Positions 1 through 9,892 are shown, numbered from the stretch's first letter. The stretch: DNA of 64,000 bases from Spiribacter salilacus (GCF_009649225.1 NZ_WJPP01000004.1:62001-126000); one strand, 5' to 3'. Translations and numbers: made by a program. The notes: generated from the sequence alone by a model not told the origin.

Positions 1-243
1 AAAAATAAGCCCATGCGCGCCGAGCACGGTGGCCTGCAGAACATCTTGTAAAATGCCGACACACCAGGCAATGCCCACGCCTACTCGGTTAGGCAGCGCC
101 AGCGCCCAGTAGATTAATACTAGCGCAGTCCACTCTGGCCGCCATGGAGAAATGATTTCCGGCAGTGGCATGATCGTGAGAATCAGGGCCAATAAAACGG
201 TCACAAAAATGACCCAGCCGCCGCGATGGCGCGCTTCACTCAT
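1..243 (-). CDS. mreD: Rod shape-determining protein MreD (N-terminal part, cut by window edge)
   Basis: Inner-membrane protein of the elongasome, which works with MreB and MreC in side-wall peptidoglycan synthesis. Translating the minus strand from the ATG at 243 gives 81 codons that stay open to the window edge. They hold a short charged N-terminus, a hydrophobic segment near residues 11-30, a PLP-type motif, and a second hydrophobic stretch with an LPNRVGVG-like turn and an ILQDVLQATVLGAHG motif typical of MreD. The start overlaps the end of mreC by 8 nt, the usual mreBCD arrangement. The C-terminal half lies outside the window. Confidence 0.9.
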   Translation of the reverse strand, partial: MSEARHRGGWVIFVTVLLALILTIMPLPEIISPWRPEWTALVLIYWALALPNRVGVGIAWCVGILQDVLQATVLGAHGLIF

Positions 244-1084
244 CGGGTGTATCTCCAATGAGCAATACCTGGCGTGCGCGGTCTAATGCAGCAAGTGGGG
301 CGAGCTCAATAGTCAGGAAGGGCTGTCCGGTTTCATGGCTGATGCGGCGCACTTTGCCAACCGGATAACCACTTGGAAAACGCCCACCCAGCCCGGAAGT
401 CACAACGAGGTCGCCCACCTTAATATCAGCGTTGCGAGGCAGACTTTGAATGGTGAGCTGATCGATTGCCCCTGTGCCAACAGCAATGCCCCTCAATCCA
501 TTGCGATTCACTTGGACGGGCGTGGCATGGCTTGGGTCACTAATAAGGCGAACGGTAGCGCTCAGTGGCCCAATTTTATCGACTTGGCCAATGATGCCGC
601 TTTCGTCAATAACGGGTTGTCCAACGTAAACGCCTTGTCTCGATCCTTTGTCAATTTCAATCAGATGACTGAACGGGTCGAGGTCAATGCGAAATAACTC
701 GGCAATCAGCACCGGTCTTTCGATTTCATAAGACGAATCCAGCAACCGGCGTAGCCGAATATTCTCAACTTCAAGCGCATCAAATCTTTGCAACCGCGCC
801 TGAAAAATTTGTTGACGATCTTTGAGGCGCTGATTTTCGGCAATTAAGGCGCGCCGAGACGCCAGATTTTCATCCATACGCTCGGTTAAAGTGGCGGGCA
901 AGCTGGCAATGACCCTCACCGGATGCACCAACGCTGAAAGCGCCTGTCGACCCGGTTCAAATAAATCCAACCGATGATCCACCGTCATCAATGTGAGGGA
1001 AACCAGCGCCAATAACAGCAAGCGCGCTGTGGTGGAGGGGCCATGTATAAATAAGGGCTTGATAGCGGGTGAACCTCCGGACAA
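236..1084 (-). CDS. mreC: Rod shape-determining protein MreC
   Basis: Periplasmic scaffold of the elongasome, anchored by one N-terminal membrane helix (about residues 20-36), followed by a coiled coil (about 68-110) and the paired beta domains of MreC (about 120-275). At 282 residues it has normal family length. The first in-frame start is TTG at 1084. Homologues such as E. coli MreC begin at the equivalent of the IKPLF segment, about ten residues later, where this gene has an ATC codon preceded by a clear GGAGGT (1073-1078), so the true start is uncertain. It lies between mreB and mreD, in one transcription unit. Confidence 0.94.
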   Translation of the reverse strand: MSGGSPAIKPLFIHGPSTTARLLLLALVSLTLMTVDHRLDLFEPGRQALSALVHPVRVIASLPATLTERMDENLASRRALIAENQRLKDRQQIFQARLQRFDALEVENIRLRRLLDSSYEIERPVLIAELFRIDLDPFSHLIEIDKGSRQGVYVGQPVIDESGIIGQVDKIGPLSATVRLISDPSHATPVQVNRNGLRGIAVGTGAIDQLTIQSLPRNADIKVGDLVVTSGLGGRFPSGYPVGKVRRISHETGQPFLTIELAPLAALDRARQVLLIGDTPDE

Positions 1085-1097
1085 TGTCCGCTAGCGT

Positions 1098-2144
<1,047 letters not shown>

Positions 2145-2260
2145 CTAATCCAGCCGGTTAGAAAAGATCGCTCAATTTATCAACGCGCGGGGGTTTGGGC
2201 AAGCCGGAGTGTATGCTATTTTTCCGCCTTTACTGAATTTTACTGGATAAGGAGTAGTTC

Positions 2261-2548
2261 ATGTCGATCGATGCCGCCCAAGTGGGGCAGATCGCGCATT
2301 TGGCAAGGCTTGCTGTAGACGAACAGGAATCCGAAGCGCATGCCCGCAACTTGTCGGATATTCTGGCCTTTGTCGATCGGTTGGCAGAGGTCGATAGCAA
2401 AGATGTGGAGCCGATGGCGCATCCTCTCGAGATGACTCAACGTTTGCGGCCAGATCAAGTCAGTGAGCCCAACGAGCGTGAGCGCTTCCAAGCACTGGCA
2501 CCTAGTGTGAGTGATGGCTGCTACCTCGTTCCCCGCGTTATCGAATAA
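2261..2548 (+). CDS. gatC: Asp-tRNA(Asn)/Glu-tRNA(Gln) amidotransferase subunit C
   Basis: Small stabilising subunit of the GatCAB amidotransferase, which converts misacylated Glu-tRNA(Gln) or Asp-tRNA(Asn) to the correct amide form. The 95-residue product shows the family pattern: an N-terminal helical [12 protein letters not shown] segment, an [12 protein letters not shown] segment, and a central [17 protein letters not shown] linker that wraps around GatA. A good AAGGAG lies 9 nt before the ATG. It begins the gatC-gatA-gatB-hslO run. Use of GatCAB fits the presence of a tRNA-Gln in this window, but which tRNA is amidated cannot be read here. Confidence 0.96.
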   Translation: MSIDAAQVGQIAHLARLAVDEQESEAHARNLSDILAFVDRLAEVDSKDVEPMAHPLEMTQRLRPDQVSEPNERERFQALAPSVSDGCYLVPRVIE

Positions 2549-2583
2549 TTTGGCTGTACAAGCCATATCAGGACCTGATTATC

Positions 2584-4041
2584 ATGCATGACCGTACGAT
2601 TGCCGAGTTATCGGCTGCCTTGCAAAAAGGAGACTGCTCGAGCGTAGAGCTTGTTAGCGCCACGCTAAAAGCCATAGAAGACGCTGAAGCGCTGAACGCT
2701 TTTATAACGGTACTACCGGAGCAAGCACTCGAGGCCGCGGCAAAAGCCGATCAACTTCGAGCAAAAGGCCAAGCGGGCCCTCTAACCGGCATTCCCATTG
2801 CGCATAAAGATATCTTTTGCACGCATGATGTGCGCACCAGCTGTGCCAGTCGAATGCTTGATAATTTTGCTCCGCCTTACGATGCATTTGTGGTCGAGCA
2901 GCTGCAGGCTGCCGGTACCATCTGTGTGGGCAAGACCAATATGGATGAGTTTGCGATGGGCTCGTCTAATGAAACGAGTTGGTATGGCCCGGTGCGTAAC
3001 CCGTGGGATCAAACGCGGGTGCCCGGTGGCTCTTCGGGTGGGTCTGCAGCAGCCGTGGCAGCCCGTCTTGTACCGGCAGCTACAGGTACCGATACCGGTG
3101 GGTCAATTCGGCAGCCTGCTGCGTTAACCGGAATTTGCGGTCTAAAACCCACCTATGGACGTATTTCTCGATACGGCATGATCGCCTTTGCTTCCAGTCT
3201 TGACCAGGCCGGGCCGATGGCAACAACCGCTGAAGATCTGGCGATGATGTTGCAGGCAATGGCAGGTTTTGATTCACGTGACTCCACCTGCGTTGATCAG
3301 CCGGTGCCAAACTATCAACAAGCCCTTAAGCCGGGTGCATTAAAAGGCTTGCGTGTCGGCTTACCCAAAGAGTATTTCAATGCCGAAGGGGTGGCGCCGG
3401 GCGTGCAGGCCGCTATGGAGGCGGCAATTACAACCATGCGCGAGGCGGGTGCGGAGCTTGTAGAAATTTCGCTACCCAACACCGAGCTTGCGGTACCGGT
3501 GTACTACGTGATTGCACCAGCCGAAGCGTCTTCAAATTTGTCACGCTTTGATGGCGTGCGCTATGGCTATCGATGTGAAAATCCCGTTGATCTTGAAGAT
3601 TTGTATAAGCGCAGTCGCGGTGAAGGTTTTGGTGAAGAGGTCAAGCGGCGCATTATGATTGGCACGTATGCCCTGTCGGCCGGTTATTTTGATGCGTACT
3701 ACCTCAAAGCTCAGCAGGTTCGGCGAATGATTCGTGATGACTTTACCCGAGCGTTTGCTGATGTAGATGTGATTGCTGGCCCAACGGCACCCTCAACCGC
3801 GTTTAGTGTGGGTGAAAAGTCAGATGATCCGGTCCAGATGTACCTATCCGACATCTTTACGATTGCCGTAAACCTGGCCGGTTTGCCGGCACTGTCGATA
3901 CCGGCTGGCTTAGATAACGGATTGCCGGTGGGTTTGCAGCTTATCGGGCAGTATTTTGATGAGGGCCGACTTTTAGCGGCGGCTCATGATTTCCAACAGC
4001 ATTCCGACTGGCATACGCGCCGGCCGGCAATGGATAGGTAG
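2584..4041 (+). CDS. gatA: Asp-tRNA(Asn)/Glu-tRNA(Gln) amidotransferase subunit A
   Basis: Glutamine-hydrolysing subunit of GatCAB; it releases ammonia that is channelled to GatB. The 485-residue protein belongs to the amidase-signature family. The catalytic Lys lies in the [10 protein letters not shown] segment (about residue 76), and the glycine/serine-rich signature [16 protein letters not shown] with [11 protein letters not shown] (about 146-180) supplies the cis-Ser and nucleophilic Ser. The ATG at 2584 follows gatC after 35 nt, and gatB follows 9 nt after its stop, so the three subunits are probably co-translated. Confidence 0.98.
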   Translation: MHDRTIAELSAALQKGDCSSVELVSATLKAIEDAEALNAFITVLPEQALEAAAKADQLRAKGQAGPLTGIPIAHKDIFCTHDVRTSCASRMLDNFAPPYDAFVVEQLQAAGTICVGKTNMDEFAMGSSNETSWYGPVRNPWDQTRVPGGSSGGSAAAVAARLVPAATGTDTGGSIRQPAALTGICGLKPTYGRISRYGMIAFASSLDQAGPMATTAEDLAMMLQAMAGFDSRDSTCVDQPVPNYQQALKPGALKGLRVGLPKEYFNAEGVAPGVQAAMEAAITTMREAGAELVEISLPNTELAVPVYYVIAPAEASSNLSRFDGVRYGYRCENPVDLEDLYKRSRGEGFGEEVKRRIMIGTYALSAGYFDAYYLKAQQVRRMIRDDFTRAFADVDVIAGPTAPSTAFSVGEKSDDPVQMYLSDIFTIAVNLAGLPALSIPAGLDNGLPVGLQLIGQYFDEGRLLAAAHDFQQHSDWHTRRPAMDR

Positions 4042-4050
4042 GGCAAGACC

Positions 4051-5481
4051 ATGCAGTGGGAAGCAGTAATCGGGCTGGAGTTGCATGCGCAGCTGGCCAC
4101 TAAAACCAAAATTTTCTCTGGCGCGGCCACAGCATACGGCGCAGAGCCAAATGTGCAGGCCTGTGCGATTGATTTGGGTATGCCAGGCGTTTTGCCGGTG
4201 CTTAATGAACGCGCGGTTCGGTATGCCGTTCGCTTGGGCCTAGCACTTGACGCTGAGGTTGCAGGGCGCTCTGTGTTTGCGCGCAAAAATTATTTTTATC
4301 CAGATCTGCCCAAGGGTTATCAGATTTCTCAGTATGAGCTGCCAGTGGTGGGGCAAGGGCATCTGGATATCGATTTAGAGGATGGCTCGATTAAGCGAAT
4401 TGGTGTTACGCGCGCCCACTTGGAAGAAGACGCGGGCAAAAGCCTTCATGAAGGCTTTGTTGGCATGAGTGGCATCGATTTAAACCGTGCCGGTACGCCT
4501 TTGCTTGAGATTGTGTCCGAGCCTGATTTGCGCAGCGCACGTGAGGCGGTGGCCTACATGAAAAAGATGCATGCCTTGGTGCGATATCTTGAGATTTGCG
4601 ATGGCAATATGCAGGAAGGCAGCTTTCGGTGTGATGCCAATGTATCGGTGCGGCCGGTGGGCACAGAGAAATTTGGGACCCGAACAGAAATTAAAAACCT
4701 AAATTCGTTTCGGTTTGTTGATCGCGCAATTAACTACGAGATAGAGCGCCAAATTGAGGTGCTCGAGGCTGGCGGTGAGATTGTTCAGGAAACCCGGTTA
4801 TTTGACTCTGACCGGGGCGAAACGCGGCCGATGCGCAGCAAAGAAGAAGCCAACGACTATCGGTATTTTCCTGATCCTGATCTGCTTCCCCTAGAGATTG
4901 ATTCGGCCTTTATTGATGAGGTAAGAGCGGAGTTGCCTGAGCTACCGGATGTTCGCCGGCAGCGGTTTGTGGAGCAATACGGTCTGTCGAACTATGACGC
5001 CGGCGTTCTGACCGCCAGTCGTGAGTTGGCCGACTTTTTTGAGATCGTTGCCGCGCAAGCAGACGCAAAGTTAGCGGCCAATTGGGTGATGGGTGATTTC
5101 TCAGCAGCGCTTAACCGCACGGGCGTTGAGCTCAATACCAGCCCGATCAGTGCGCAGGCATTAGGCGCGCTAGTTGCTCGTATTACGGATAACACCATCT
5201 CTGGAAAAATTGCCAAAGAGGTCTTTGAAGTGATGTGGGAAACCGGGCAAGAGGCCGATGCGATTATTGCAGAGCGTGGACTGGAGCAGGTGACCGATGC
5301 CGGTGCGATTGAGGCGGTAATTGATGAGGTCATTGCCGCTAATCCCGGCCAATTGGAACAATACCGAGCCGGCAAGACCAAATTAATGGGCTTTTTTGTG
5401 GGGCAAACCATGAAAGCGTCAGGCGGGAAAGCCAACCCACAACAGGTGAATGAAATTTTAAAGCGAAAGCTGGATGGCTGA
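4051..5481 (+). CDS. gatB: Asp-tRNA(Asn)/Glu-tRNA(Gln) amidotransferase subunit B
   Basis: Kinase/transamidase subunit of GatCAB, which phosphorylates the misacylated aminoacyl-tRNA and transfers ammonia to it. The 476-residue protein starts with the family motif [12 protein letters not shown] and contains the cradle-domain motifs [24 protein letters not shown] and [12 protein letters not shown], a linker with [10 protein letters not shown], and a C-terminal helical YqeY-like tail (about 335-476) ending in [15 protein letters not shown]. Its 3' end overlaps hslO by 8 nt. Confidence 0.98.
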   Translation: MQWEAVIGLELHAQLATKTKIFSGAATAYGAEPNVQACAIDLGMPGVLPVLNERAVRYAVRLGLALDAEVAGRSVFARKNYFYPDLPKGYQISQYELPVVGQGHLDIDLEDGSIKRIGVTRAHLEEDAGKSLHEGFVGMSGIDLNRAGTPLLEIVSEPDLRSAREAVAYMKKMHALVRYLEICDGNMQEGSFRCDANVSVRPVGTEKFGTRTEIKNLNSFRFVDRAINYEIERQIEVLEAGGEIVQETRLFDSDRGETRPMRSKEEANDYRYFPDPDLLPLEIDSAFIDEVRAELPELPDVRRQRFVEQYGLSNYDAGVLTASRELADFFEIVAAQADAKLAANWVMGDFSAALNRTGVELNTSPISAQALGALVARITDNTISGKIAKEVFEVMWETGQEADAIIAERGLEQVTDAGAIEAVIDEVIAANPGQLEQYRAGKTKLMGFFVGQTMKASGGKANPQQVNEILKRKLDG

Positions 5482-6364
5482 GAAAGACGAGTCAGATCAG
5501 CTGCAACGCTTTATTTTTGACCAGGCCGATGTGCGTGGGCAGTTTGTTCAGCTGCGTGAAACCACTCAAGAGGTGATGCATCGTGGCGGCTACCCGCCGG
5601 GGGTTCAGAGGCTGATTGGTGAGGGGCTGGCGGCAGCAACGCTACTAGCGGCCACCTTAAAATATCCGAGCGCCCTGACTTTGCAGTTGCAGTCTAACGG
5701 GCCGATGGCCCTACTCTTAATACAGGCGCGTAGCGACGGCGGACTTAGAGCGATGGCGCGCTTTAATGGCGAAGTGCCCGATGGCGCGCCTTTGTCTGTG
5801 CAGGCGCCCGAGGGCACTTTGGCTATAACGATTGAGCCAGACGCCGAGCCAGATCGTTATCAGGGCATTGTGGATGTGGGCGGAGGCACGCTTGCCCAAG
5901 CGCTAGAGCGGTATTTTCTAGAATCTGAGCAGCTTTTAACGCGGGTTTGGTTAGCGGCTGAGGGAGATGCAGCAGCTGGCCTTTTACTGCAACGTTTGCC
6001 CGGTCAGCCCGGGCATGATGAAGACGCATGGGATCGGGCAGGCCACCTTGCCGCCACGGTTCAGCCAGAAGAGCTTTTGCAGTTGCCACCGCTCACTTTG
6101 CTACAGCGTCTTTTCCATGAAGAGACGATTCGCTTGTTTGACCCACTGTCGTACCGATTTCAGTGTCGCTGCTCCGAGGAGCGCGTTGCCGCAATGCTGT
6201 TGAGCCTTGGCGAAGAAGAGATTCGGGAAACCTTGGCTGAAGAGGGGCAGGTTGAGGTGCGATGTGAGTTCTGTAATGCCCTTTACCCGTTCGATGAAGT
6301 CGATGTCGAAGCGTTATTGACCAGTCCGATTGCGCGTGCCCCAGATAGTCAGCGCTCTCACTGA
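5474..6364 (+). CDS. hslO: Hsp33 redox-regulated chaperonin
   Basis: Cytosolic holdase activated by oxidation, which binds unfolding proteins during oxidative stress. The product is 296 residues, the normal length. The redox switch is intact: Cys231 and Cys233 (CRC) and Cys264 and Cys267 (CEFC) form the CxC...CxxC zinc centre that is released on oxidation. The N-terminal domain carries the Hsp33 pattern with a [16 protein letters not shown] segment. The start overlaps gatB by 8 nt, suggesting co-transcription with gatCAB. The last 7 nt overlap the end of the convergent moeB-like gene. Confidence 0.97.
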   Translation: MAEKDESDQLQRFIFDQADVRGQFVQLRETTQEVMHRGGYPPGVQRLIGEGLAAATLLAATLKYPSALTLQLQSNGPMALLLIQARSDGGLRAMARFNGEVPDGAPLSVQAPEGTLAITIEPDAEPDRYQGIVDVGGGTLAQALERYFLESEQLLTRVWLAAEGDAAAGLLLQRLPGQPGHDEDAWDRAGHLAATVQPEELLQLPPLTLLQRLFHEETIRLFDPLSYRFQCRCSEERVAAMLLSLGEEEIRETLAEEGQVEVRCEFCNALYPFDEVDVEALLTSPIARAPDSQRSH

Positions 6365-7095
6365 CAAACCGGGCAGTTTGGATCGCGTTGTAAGTTCATT
6401 CGCCGCCAGGTCTGGGTAAGCGCATCAACCACCAGCAGTCGGCTGTTGAGCGGCTCACCTAAGCCACTCAGTACCTTAACGGCCTCAACGGCTTGCAGGC
6501 TGCCCATTACGCCAGTAAGCGGGCCTAGCACCCCGGTTTCGCTGCAGCTTTGTGCCTCTTCGCCTGTATCAGCAAATACGCATCGATAGCAGGGGCCGTC
6601 TAAGTCAGGTCGAAAGACGCCAATTTGTCCATCCAGTCCAATAACGGCGGCTGAAACGAGCGGTTTAGATGCAGCAACACAGGCAGCATTCACCGCAAAG
6701 CGGGTGGCAAAGTTATCGCTGCCGTCTAATACGATATCCACGGTTGCTACTAACTCATGCAAGCGCTCAGCGGTAAGCCGTTCGTTAAGCGTGATGAGCT
6801 CTATTTGATCGTTAAGCGCCGCTAGCCGTTGGCGCGCTGAATCGGTCTTTGGGCGTCCTACATCCTGCGTGCCATGCAAGATTTGGCGCTGTAGGTTGGT
6901 GAGATCCACCACATCATCATCCGCCAAGATCAGCGTGCCAACGCCAGCTGCAGCCAAGTATAGCGAGGCGGGTGAGCCGAGCCCGCCAAGCCCAATGATC
7001 AAAGCGCGACTATCGAGTAGGCGATCTTGGCCTTCAAGGTCAAAGCCGCGAACCATGATCTGACGGCTATACCGCAAAAGTGCTTCATCCTTCAC
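6358..7095 (-). CDS. moeB: HesA/MoeB/ThiF family adenylyltransferase
   Basis: E1-like enzyme that adenylates the C-terminal glycine of a small sulfur-carrier protein (MoaD in molybdopterin synthesis or ThiS in thiamine synthesis). The 245 residues show RYSRQIMVRGFDLEGQ at the N-terminus, the nucleotide-binding GLGGLGSPASLYLAAAG motif (about 36-52), the catalytic DGSDN (about 123-127), and two zinc-binding Cys pairs, CYRC (about 169-172) and a terminal CPVC. The GTG start overlaps the prmC stop (GTGA). In Pseudomonas the equivalent position is annotated moeB. MoeB and ThiF cannot be separated reliably from sequence, so the symbol is provisional. Confidence 0.88.
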   Translation of the reverse strand: MKDEALLRYSRQIMVRGFDLEGQDRLLDSRALIIGLGGLGSPASLYLAAAGVGTLILADDDVVDLTNLQRQILHGTQDVGRPKTDSARQRLAALNDQIELITLNERLTAERLHELVATVDIVLDGSDNFATRFAVNAACVAASKPLVSAAVIGLDGQIGVFRPDLDGPCYRCVFADTGEEAQSCSETGVLGPLTGVMGSLQAVEAVKVLSGLGEPLNSRLLVVDALTQTWRRMNLQRDPNCPVCQ

Positions 7096-7928
7096 TGCGC
7101 TCGTCCCCCTGTAATACGTTCTTGGCCGGCAAGGTCATAACGGGTTTCAATGTTAACCAGATCATGTGCTGCCATTAAGTCACGAACAGCCTTGGCTTGC
7201 TGATAGCCATGCTCCACCCAGAGTCGCCCCCTTGCGTTGAGTCTAGCCGCGGCGCCTGCAATGATTTGCCTGAGCGCTGATAATCCATCAGTGCCTGAAG
7301 TTAGGGCGAGCGACGGTTCAAATTGGACATCACCCTGCTGCAATTCGGGTTCATTCAACCCCATATAAGGTGGATTGGATACGATTAGATCATATCGGTA
7401 TTGGGCAACCGGTTCGTACCAATCGCCAGTAAAAAATGAAATGTGCTCAACCTTTAGTGCCTGTGCGTTTTGCTGAGCAATGGCCAGCGCCTCGGTACTG
7501 TAATCCACCGCATGAATGGTGCTCTCTGGCCAAGCGCGTGCCAGCGCAATGGCAATGCAGCCACTGCCAGTGCCAAGGTCAAGGACACGGTCGGCCGGTT
7601 GCTCAAGAGCAGCCTCAACTAAATGTTCAGTTTCTGGGCGAGGGATTAGCACGCACGGTGCGACTTTAAGGGTGAAATCAATAAAGTCTCTTTGACCGAG
7701 CAGATGGGCAATGGGCTCGCCACGTTGGCGGCGATCTAGTAAAGCACTAAATTGCTCGTCTTCAACATAACTAAGTAGTCGCTCGCCAAAAGCCAGGATT
7801 TGGCTGCGTGATAGGCCGGTTGCTGCCGCGAGCAAGCAGTCTACGTCTAATCGAGCAGACGATTGTTGCCCTTTTAGTGCCAGCAGGCCGGCTTGACGGG
7901 CTTGCGCCAGCGTGCGCGTGGCGCTCAC
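7092..7928 (-). CDS. prmC: Peptide chain release factor N5-glutamine methyltransferase
   Basis: Methylates the glutamine of the GGQ motif in release factors RF1 and RF2 using S-adenosylmethionine. The 278-residue protein has the N-terminal helical substrate domain (about 1-80), the SAM-binding DLGTGSGCIA motif (117-126) and the catalytic NPPY motif (185-188). The start is GTG at 7928; this codon and the stop of the upstream Trm112-like gene form a GTGA overlap, and the moeB-like start overlaps its stop the same way. Its substrate gene prfA lies 2 kb away on the same strand, but the usual prfA-prmC adjacency is broken by two plus-strand genes. Confidence 0.97.
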   Translation of the reverse strand: MSATRTLAQARQAGLLALKGQQSSARLDVDCLLAAATGLSRSQILAFGERLLSYVEDEQFSALLDRRQRGEPIAHLLGQRDFIDFTLKVAPCVLIPRPETEHLVEAALEQPADRVLDLGTGSGCIAIALARAWPESTIHAVDYSTEALAIAQQNAQALKVEHISFFTGDWYEPVAQYRYDLIVSNPPYMGLNEPELQQGDVQFEPSLALTSGTDGLSALRQIIAGAAARLNARGRLWVEHGYQQAKAVRDLMAAHDLVNIETRYDLAGQERITGGRAQ

Positions 7929-8191
7929 TTCAAGCCAGCAGCCCGCAACGTGATCGCGCGTTCCTCCAGCATGATCGGAATGCCGTCGTCGATCCGATAA
8001 ATGCGCTCGTCGTTAGCGGTGATTAGGCCTTCAGACAATGGATTCTCTACTATTGTGTCGTCTTGATAATGCACTTCACCGGTTTCGATGCGCGCATTGA
8101 GTGCGGATAACTCGTCTCGCCGAAGCATCCGTACCGGTTGCTTGGTAACCGGGCAACAAAGAACATCGAGTAGTTTTCTATCAATTCCCAT
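7925..8191 (-). CDS. Trm112 family protein (UPF0434/YcaR-like)
   Basis: An 88-residue protein of the Trm112 fold, with the N-terminal LLDVLCCPVTKQPV motif and the C-terminal YRIDDGIPIML motif. The second Cys of the family's CPxC zinc site is replaced by Thr, so zinc binding is doubtful. In eukaryotes and archaea, Trm112 activates several methyltransferases, including Mtq2, the PrmC counterpart; the bacterial role is poorly defined. It is translationally coupled to prmC (4-nt GTGA overlap). The ATG at 8191 is chosen because the family begins near xxDRKLLD. No good Shine-Dalgarno precedes it, but an extended -10 (TGGTATTCT, 8209-8201) would start transcription only a few nt upstream. Confidence 0.88.
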   Translation of the reverse strand: MGIDRKLLDVLCCPVTKQPVRMLRRDELSALNARIETGEVHYQDDTIVENPLSEGLITANDERIYRIDDGIPIMLEERAITLRAAGLK

Positions 8192-8288
8192 AGTGGCAAT
8201 AGAATACCATGCGATAGCCAATTTCAATGTGTCGAGCTAACATGACGGCTGGAGTGAATTTTTATCAATTAACGATGTGGGATCAGTG

Positions 8289-9362
8289 ATGAGCGAAGCC
8301 CCGATCGACAATATTAATGTGATTGCCCAAGAACCTTTGCCAACACCGGCTGAAATGAAAGCGCGTTTTCCGCTGACGGAAACGGCACGTGCAACCGTAG
8401 AGTCTGGGCGTAAGACGGTGGAGGCCATCTTAGATGGCACTGATCCGCGGTTACTCGTGGTGATTGGCCCCTGCTCTGTGCACGACACCGAGGCAGCGAT
8501 TGACTACGCCAAGCGGCTTAAAGCGCTGCATGATGAGCTAGGCGAGTCTCTGTATATCGTGATGCGCGTGTACTTTGAGAAGCCTCGCACCACCGTTGGG
8601 TGGAAAGGGCTTATTAACGATCCTTACATGGATGATAGCTTTGATATCGAAGAGGGCATTGCCAGAGCTCGGCAGTTATTACTGACCTTAGCGGAAATGG
8701 GGTTGCCCACGGGTACGGAAGCGCTTGATCCGATTACGCCGCAGTATTTGGGAGATTTGATTAGCTGGACGGCCATTGGTGCGCGCACCACTGAGTCACA
8801 AACGCATCGCGAAATGGCAAGTGGCCTATCAACGGCGGTTGGATTCAAAAATGGCACCGACGGAAATCTGGAAGTGGCAATTAATGCATTGCGTTCTGCC
8901 TCCAGTCCGCACAGCTTTTTAGGTATTACCCAGCAAGAGGGGCGCTCGGCCATTATTCGCACGGCGGGTAACCGGTACGGCCACATGGTGCTGCGGGGTG
9001 GGCGGCAGCCGAATTATGACTCAGTCAGCGTCGCCCTATCAGAAAAAGCGCTCGATGATGCCGGCTTGCCCACCAAGTTAATGGTGGATTGCAGTCATGC
9101 AAATTCCAATAAAGATCCCGCGCTTCAGCCATTGGTTATGGAAAACTTAGTCAACCAAATCATCGAGGGTAATCGCTCGATTGTGGCGGTGATGATTGAA
9201 AGCAATATCGGATGGGGTGCCCAAAAGCTGACAGAGGATCTGTCTGCGCTCGAGTATGGAGTATCCATTACCGATGGGTGTATTGACTGGCCAACAACGG
9301 AAAAGCTACTAAAAGACGCTGCGCAGCGGCTGCATCAGCCGTTATTAGCCAGAGTTAGTTAA
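8289..9362 (+). CDS. aroF: 3-deoxy-7-phosphoheptulonate (DAHP) synthase, class I
   Basis: First enzyme of the shikimate pathway, condensing phosphoenolpyruvate with erythrose 4-phosphate. The 357 residues fit the AroF/AroG/AroH family. Visible motifs are LLVVIGPCSVHD, MRVYFEKPRTTVGWKGLINDP, GARTTESQTHREMASGLS, GFKNGTDG and LMVDCSHANSNKD, which hold the metal- and PEP-binding residues. Wording such as TEALDP and NRSIVAVMIESN is closer to E. coli AroF (Tyr-sensitive) than AroG, so the symbol is a best guess and feedback specificity is unproven. The ATG at 8289 is preferred over the in-frame GTG at 8277 because a GGGA lies just upstream. It sits, with dksA, inside what is normally a continuous hemA-prfA-prmC cluster. 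Confidence 0.93.
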   Translation: MSEAPIDNINVIAQEPLPTPAEMKARFPLTETARATVESGRKTVEAILDGTDPRLLVVIGPCSVHDTEAAIDYAKRLKALHDELGESLYIVMRVYFEKPRTTVGWKGLINDPYMDDSFDIEEGIARARQLLLTLAEMGLPTGTEALDPITPQYLGDLISWTAIGARTTESQTHREMASGLSTAVGFKNGTDGNLEVAINALRSASSPHSFLGITQQEGRSAIIRTAGNRYGHMVLRGGRQPNYDSVSVALSEKALDDAGLPTKLMVDCSHANSNKDPALQPLVMENLVNQIIEGNRSIVAVMIESNIGWGAQKLTEDLSALEYGVSITDGCIDWPTTEKLLKDAAQRLHQPLLARVS

Positions 9363-9393
9363 TTTTGGGCTTGACCTGAGGCTCGTTGAAGGG

Positions 9394-9414
9394 TTGAATC
9401 ATCGACCGATTCAA
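9394..9414 (+). promoter_or_regulatory. Inverted repeat in the dksA leader, just before its ribosome-binding site
   Basis: A perfect 7-bp inverted repeat, TTGAATC (9394-9400) and GATTCAA (9408-9414), separated by 7 nt, ends one base before the TGGAGG ribosome-binding site of dksA. A hairpin here, or a dimeric repressor, could affect dksA expression. A weak promoter-like pair, TTGACC (9371-9376) and TTGAAT (9394-9399), has 17-nt spacing, so the repeat could also act as an operator. There is no T-run, so it is not a terminator for the upstream gene. Function is inferred only. Confidence 0.4.
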
Positions 9415-9426
9415 TGGAGGTGGATA

Positions 9427-9858
9427 ATGACCGACAAGGCAACGCTCCCGGTTCGTGGCATTGAGCCGTACGCGCCAAAAAAAGGCGAGGAGTACATGAA
9501 TGAGGCACAACTGGCTCATTTTCAAGCAATTCTAGAAGCGTGGAAAAAGCAGCTTCAAGATGAAGTGGAGCGCACGGTCAGTCATATGCGCGACGATGCA
9601 AGCCACTATGCGGACCCAGCTGATCGGGCAACGCAAGAAGAAGAGTTTGCCCTCGAGCTACGAACGCGTGATCGTGAGCGTAAGCTAATTCGCAAGATTG
9701 ATCAGACAATGGATCGCATTCGTATGGACGATTACGGCTATTGCGACCAATGCGGCGTCGAGATCGGTTTACGTCGGCTAGAGGCGCGCCCTACAGCCAC
9801 CTTGTGTGTGGATTGTAAAACGCTCGAAGAACTGCGCGAAAAACAACGCGTTGCTTAA
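9427..9858 (+). CDS. dksA: RNA polymerase-binding transcription factor DksA
   Basis: Secondary-channel regulator that acts with ppGpp in the stringent response, repressing rRNA and tRNA promoters. The 143-residue product keeps the coiled-coil tip motif DPADRATQEEEF, with both acidic residues and the alanine that matter in E. coli DksA, the LELRTRDRERKLI helix, and a four-Cys zinc site (CDQC and CVDC). The ATG at 9427 is chosen for the GGAGG 6 nt upstream; an in-frame TTG at 9394 would add 11 residues unlike the family. It follows the DAHP synthase gene and faces prfA. Confidence 0.97.
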   Translation: MTDKATLPVRGIEPYAPKKGEEYMNEAQLAHFQAILEAWKKQLQDEVERTVSHMRDDASHYADPADRATQEEEFALELRTRDRERKLIRKIDQTMDRIRMDDYGYCDQCGVEIGLRRLEARPTATLCVDCKTLEELREKQRVA

Positions 9859-9892
9859 TTGCCGCGTTAGCCGTCGTCGGCTAACGCGGCAA
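9859..9892. terminator. Strong 14-bp hairpin between convergent dksA and prfA
   Basis: A perfect 14-bp inverted repeat (9859-9872 with 9879-9892) with a 6-nt loop begins directly after the dksA stop and contains the prfA stop codon and its last seven sense codons. It is symmetrical, so it forms in both transcripts and could protect or end both mRNAs. Neither side has a T-run, so a classical Rho-independent terminator is not shown; a stabilising 3' hairpin fits equally well. Confidence 0.6.
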
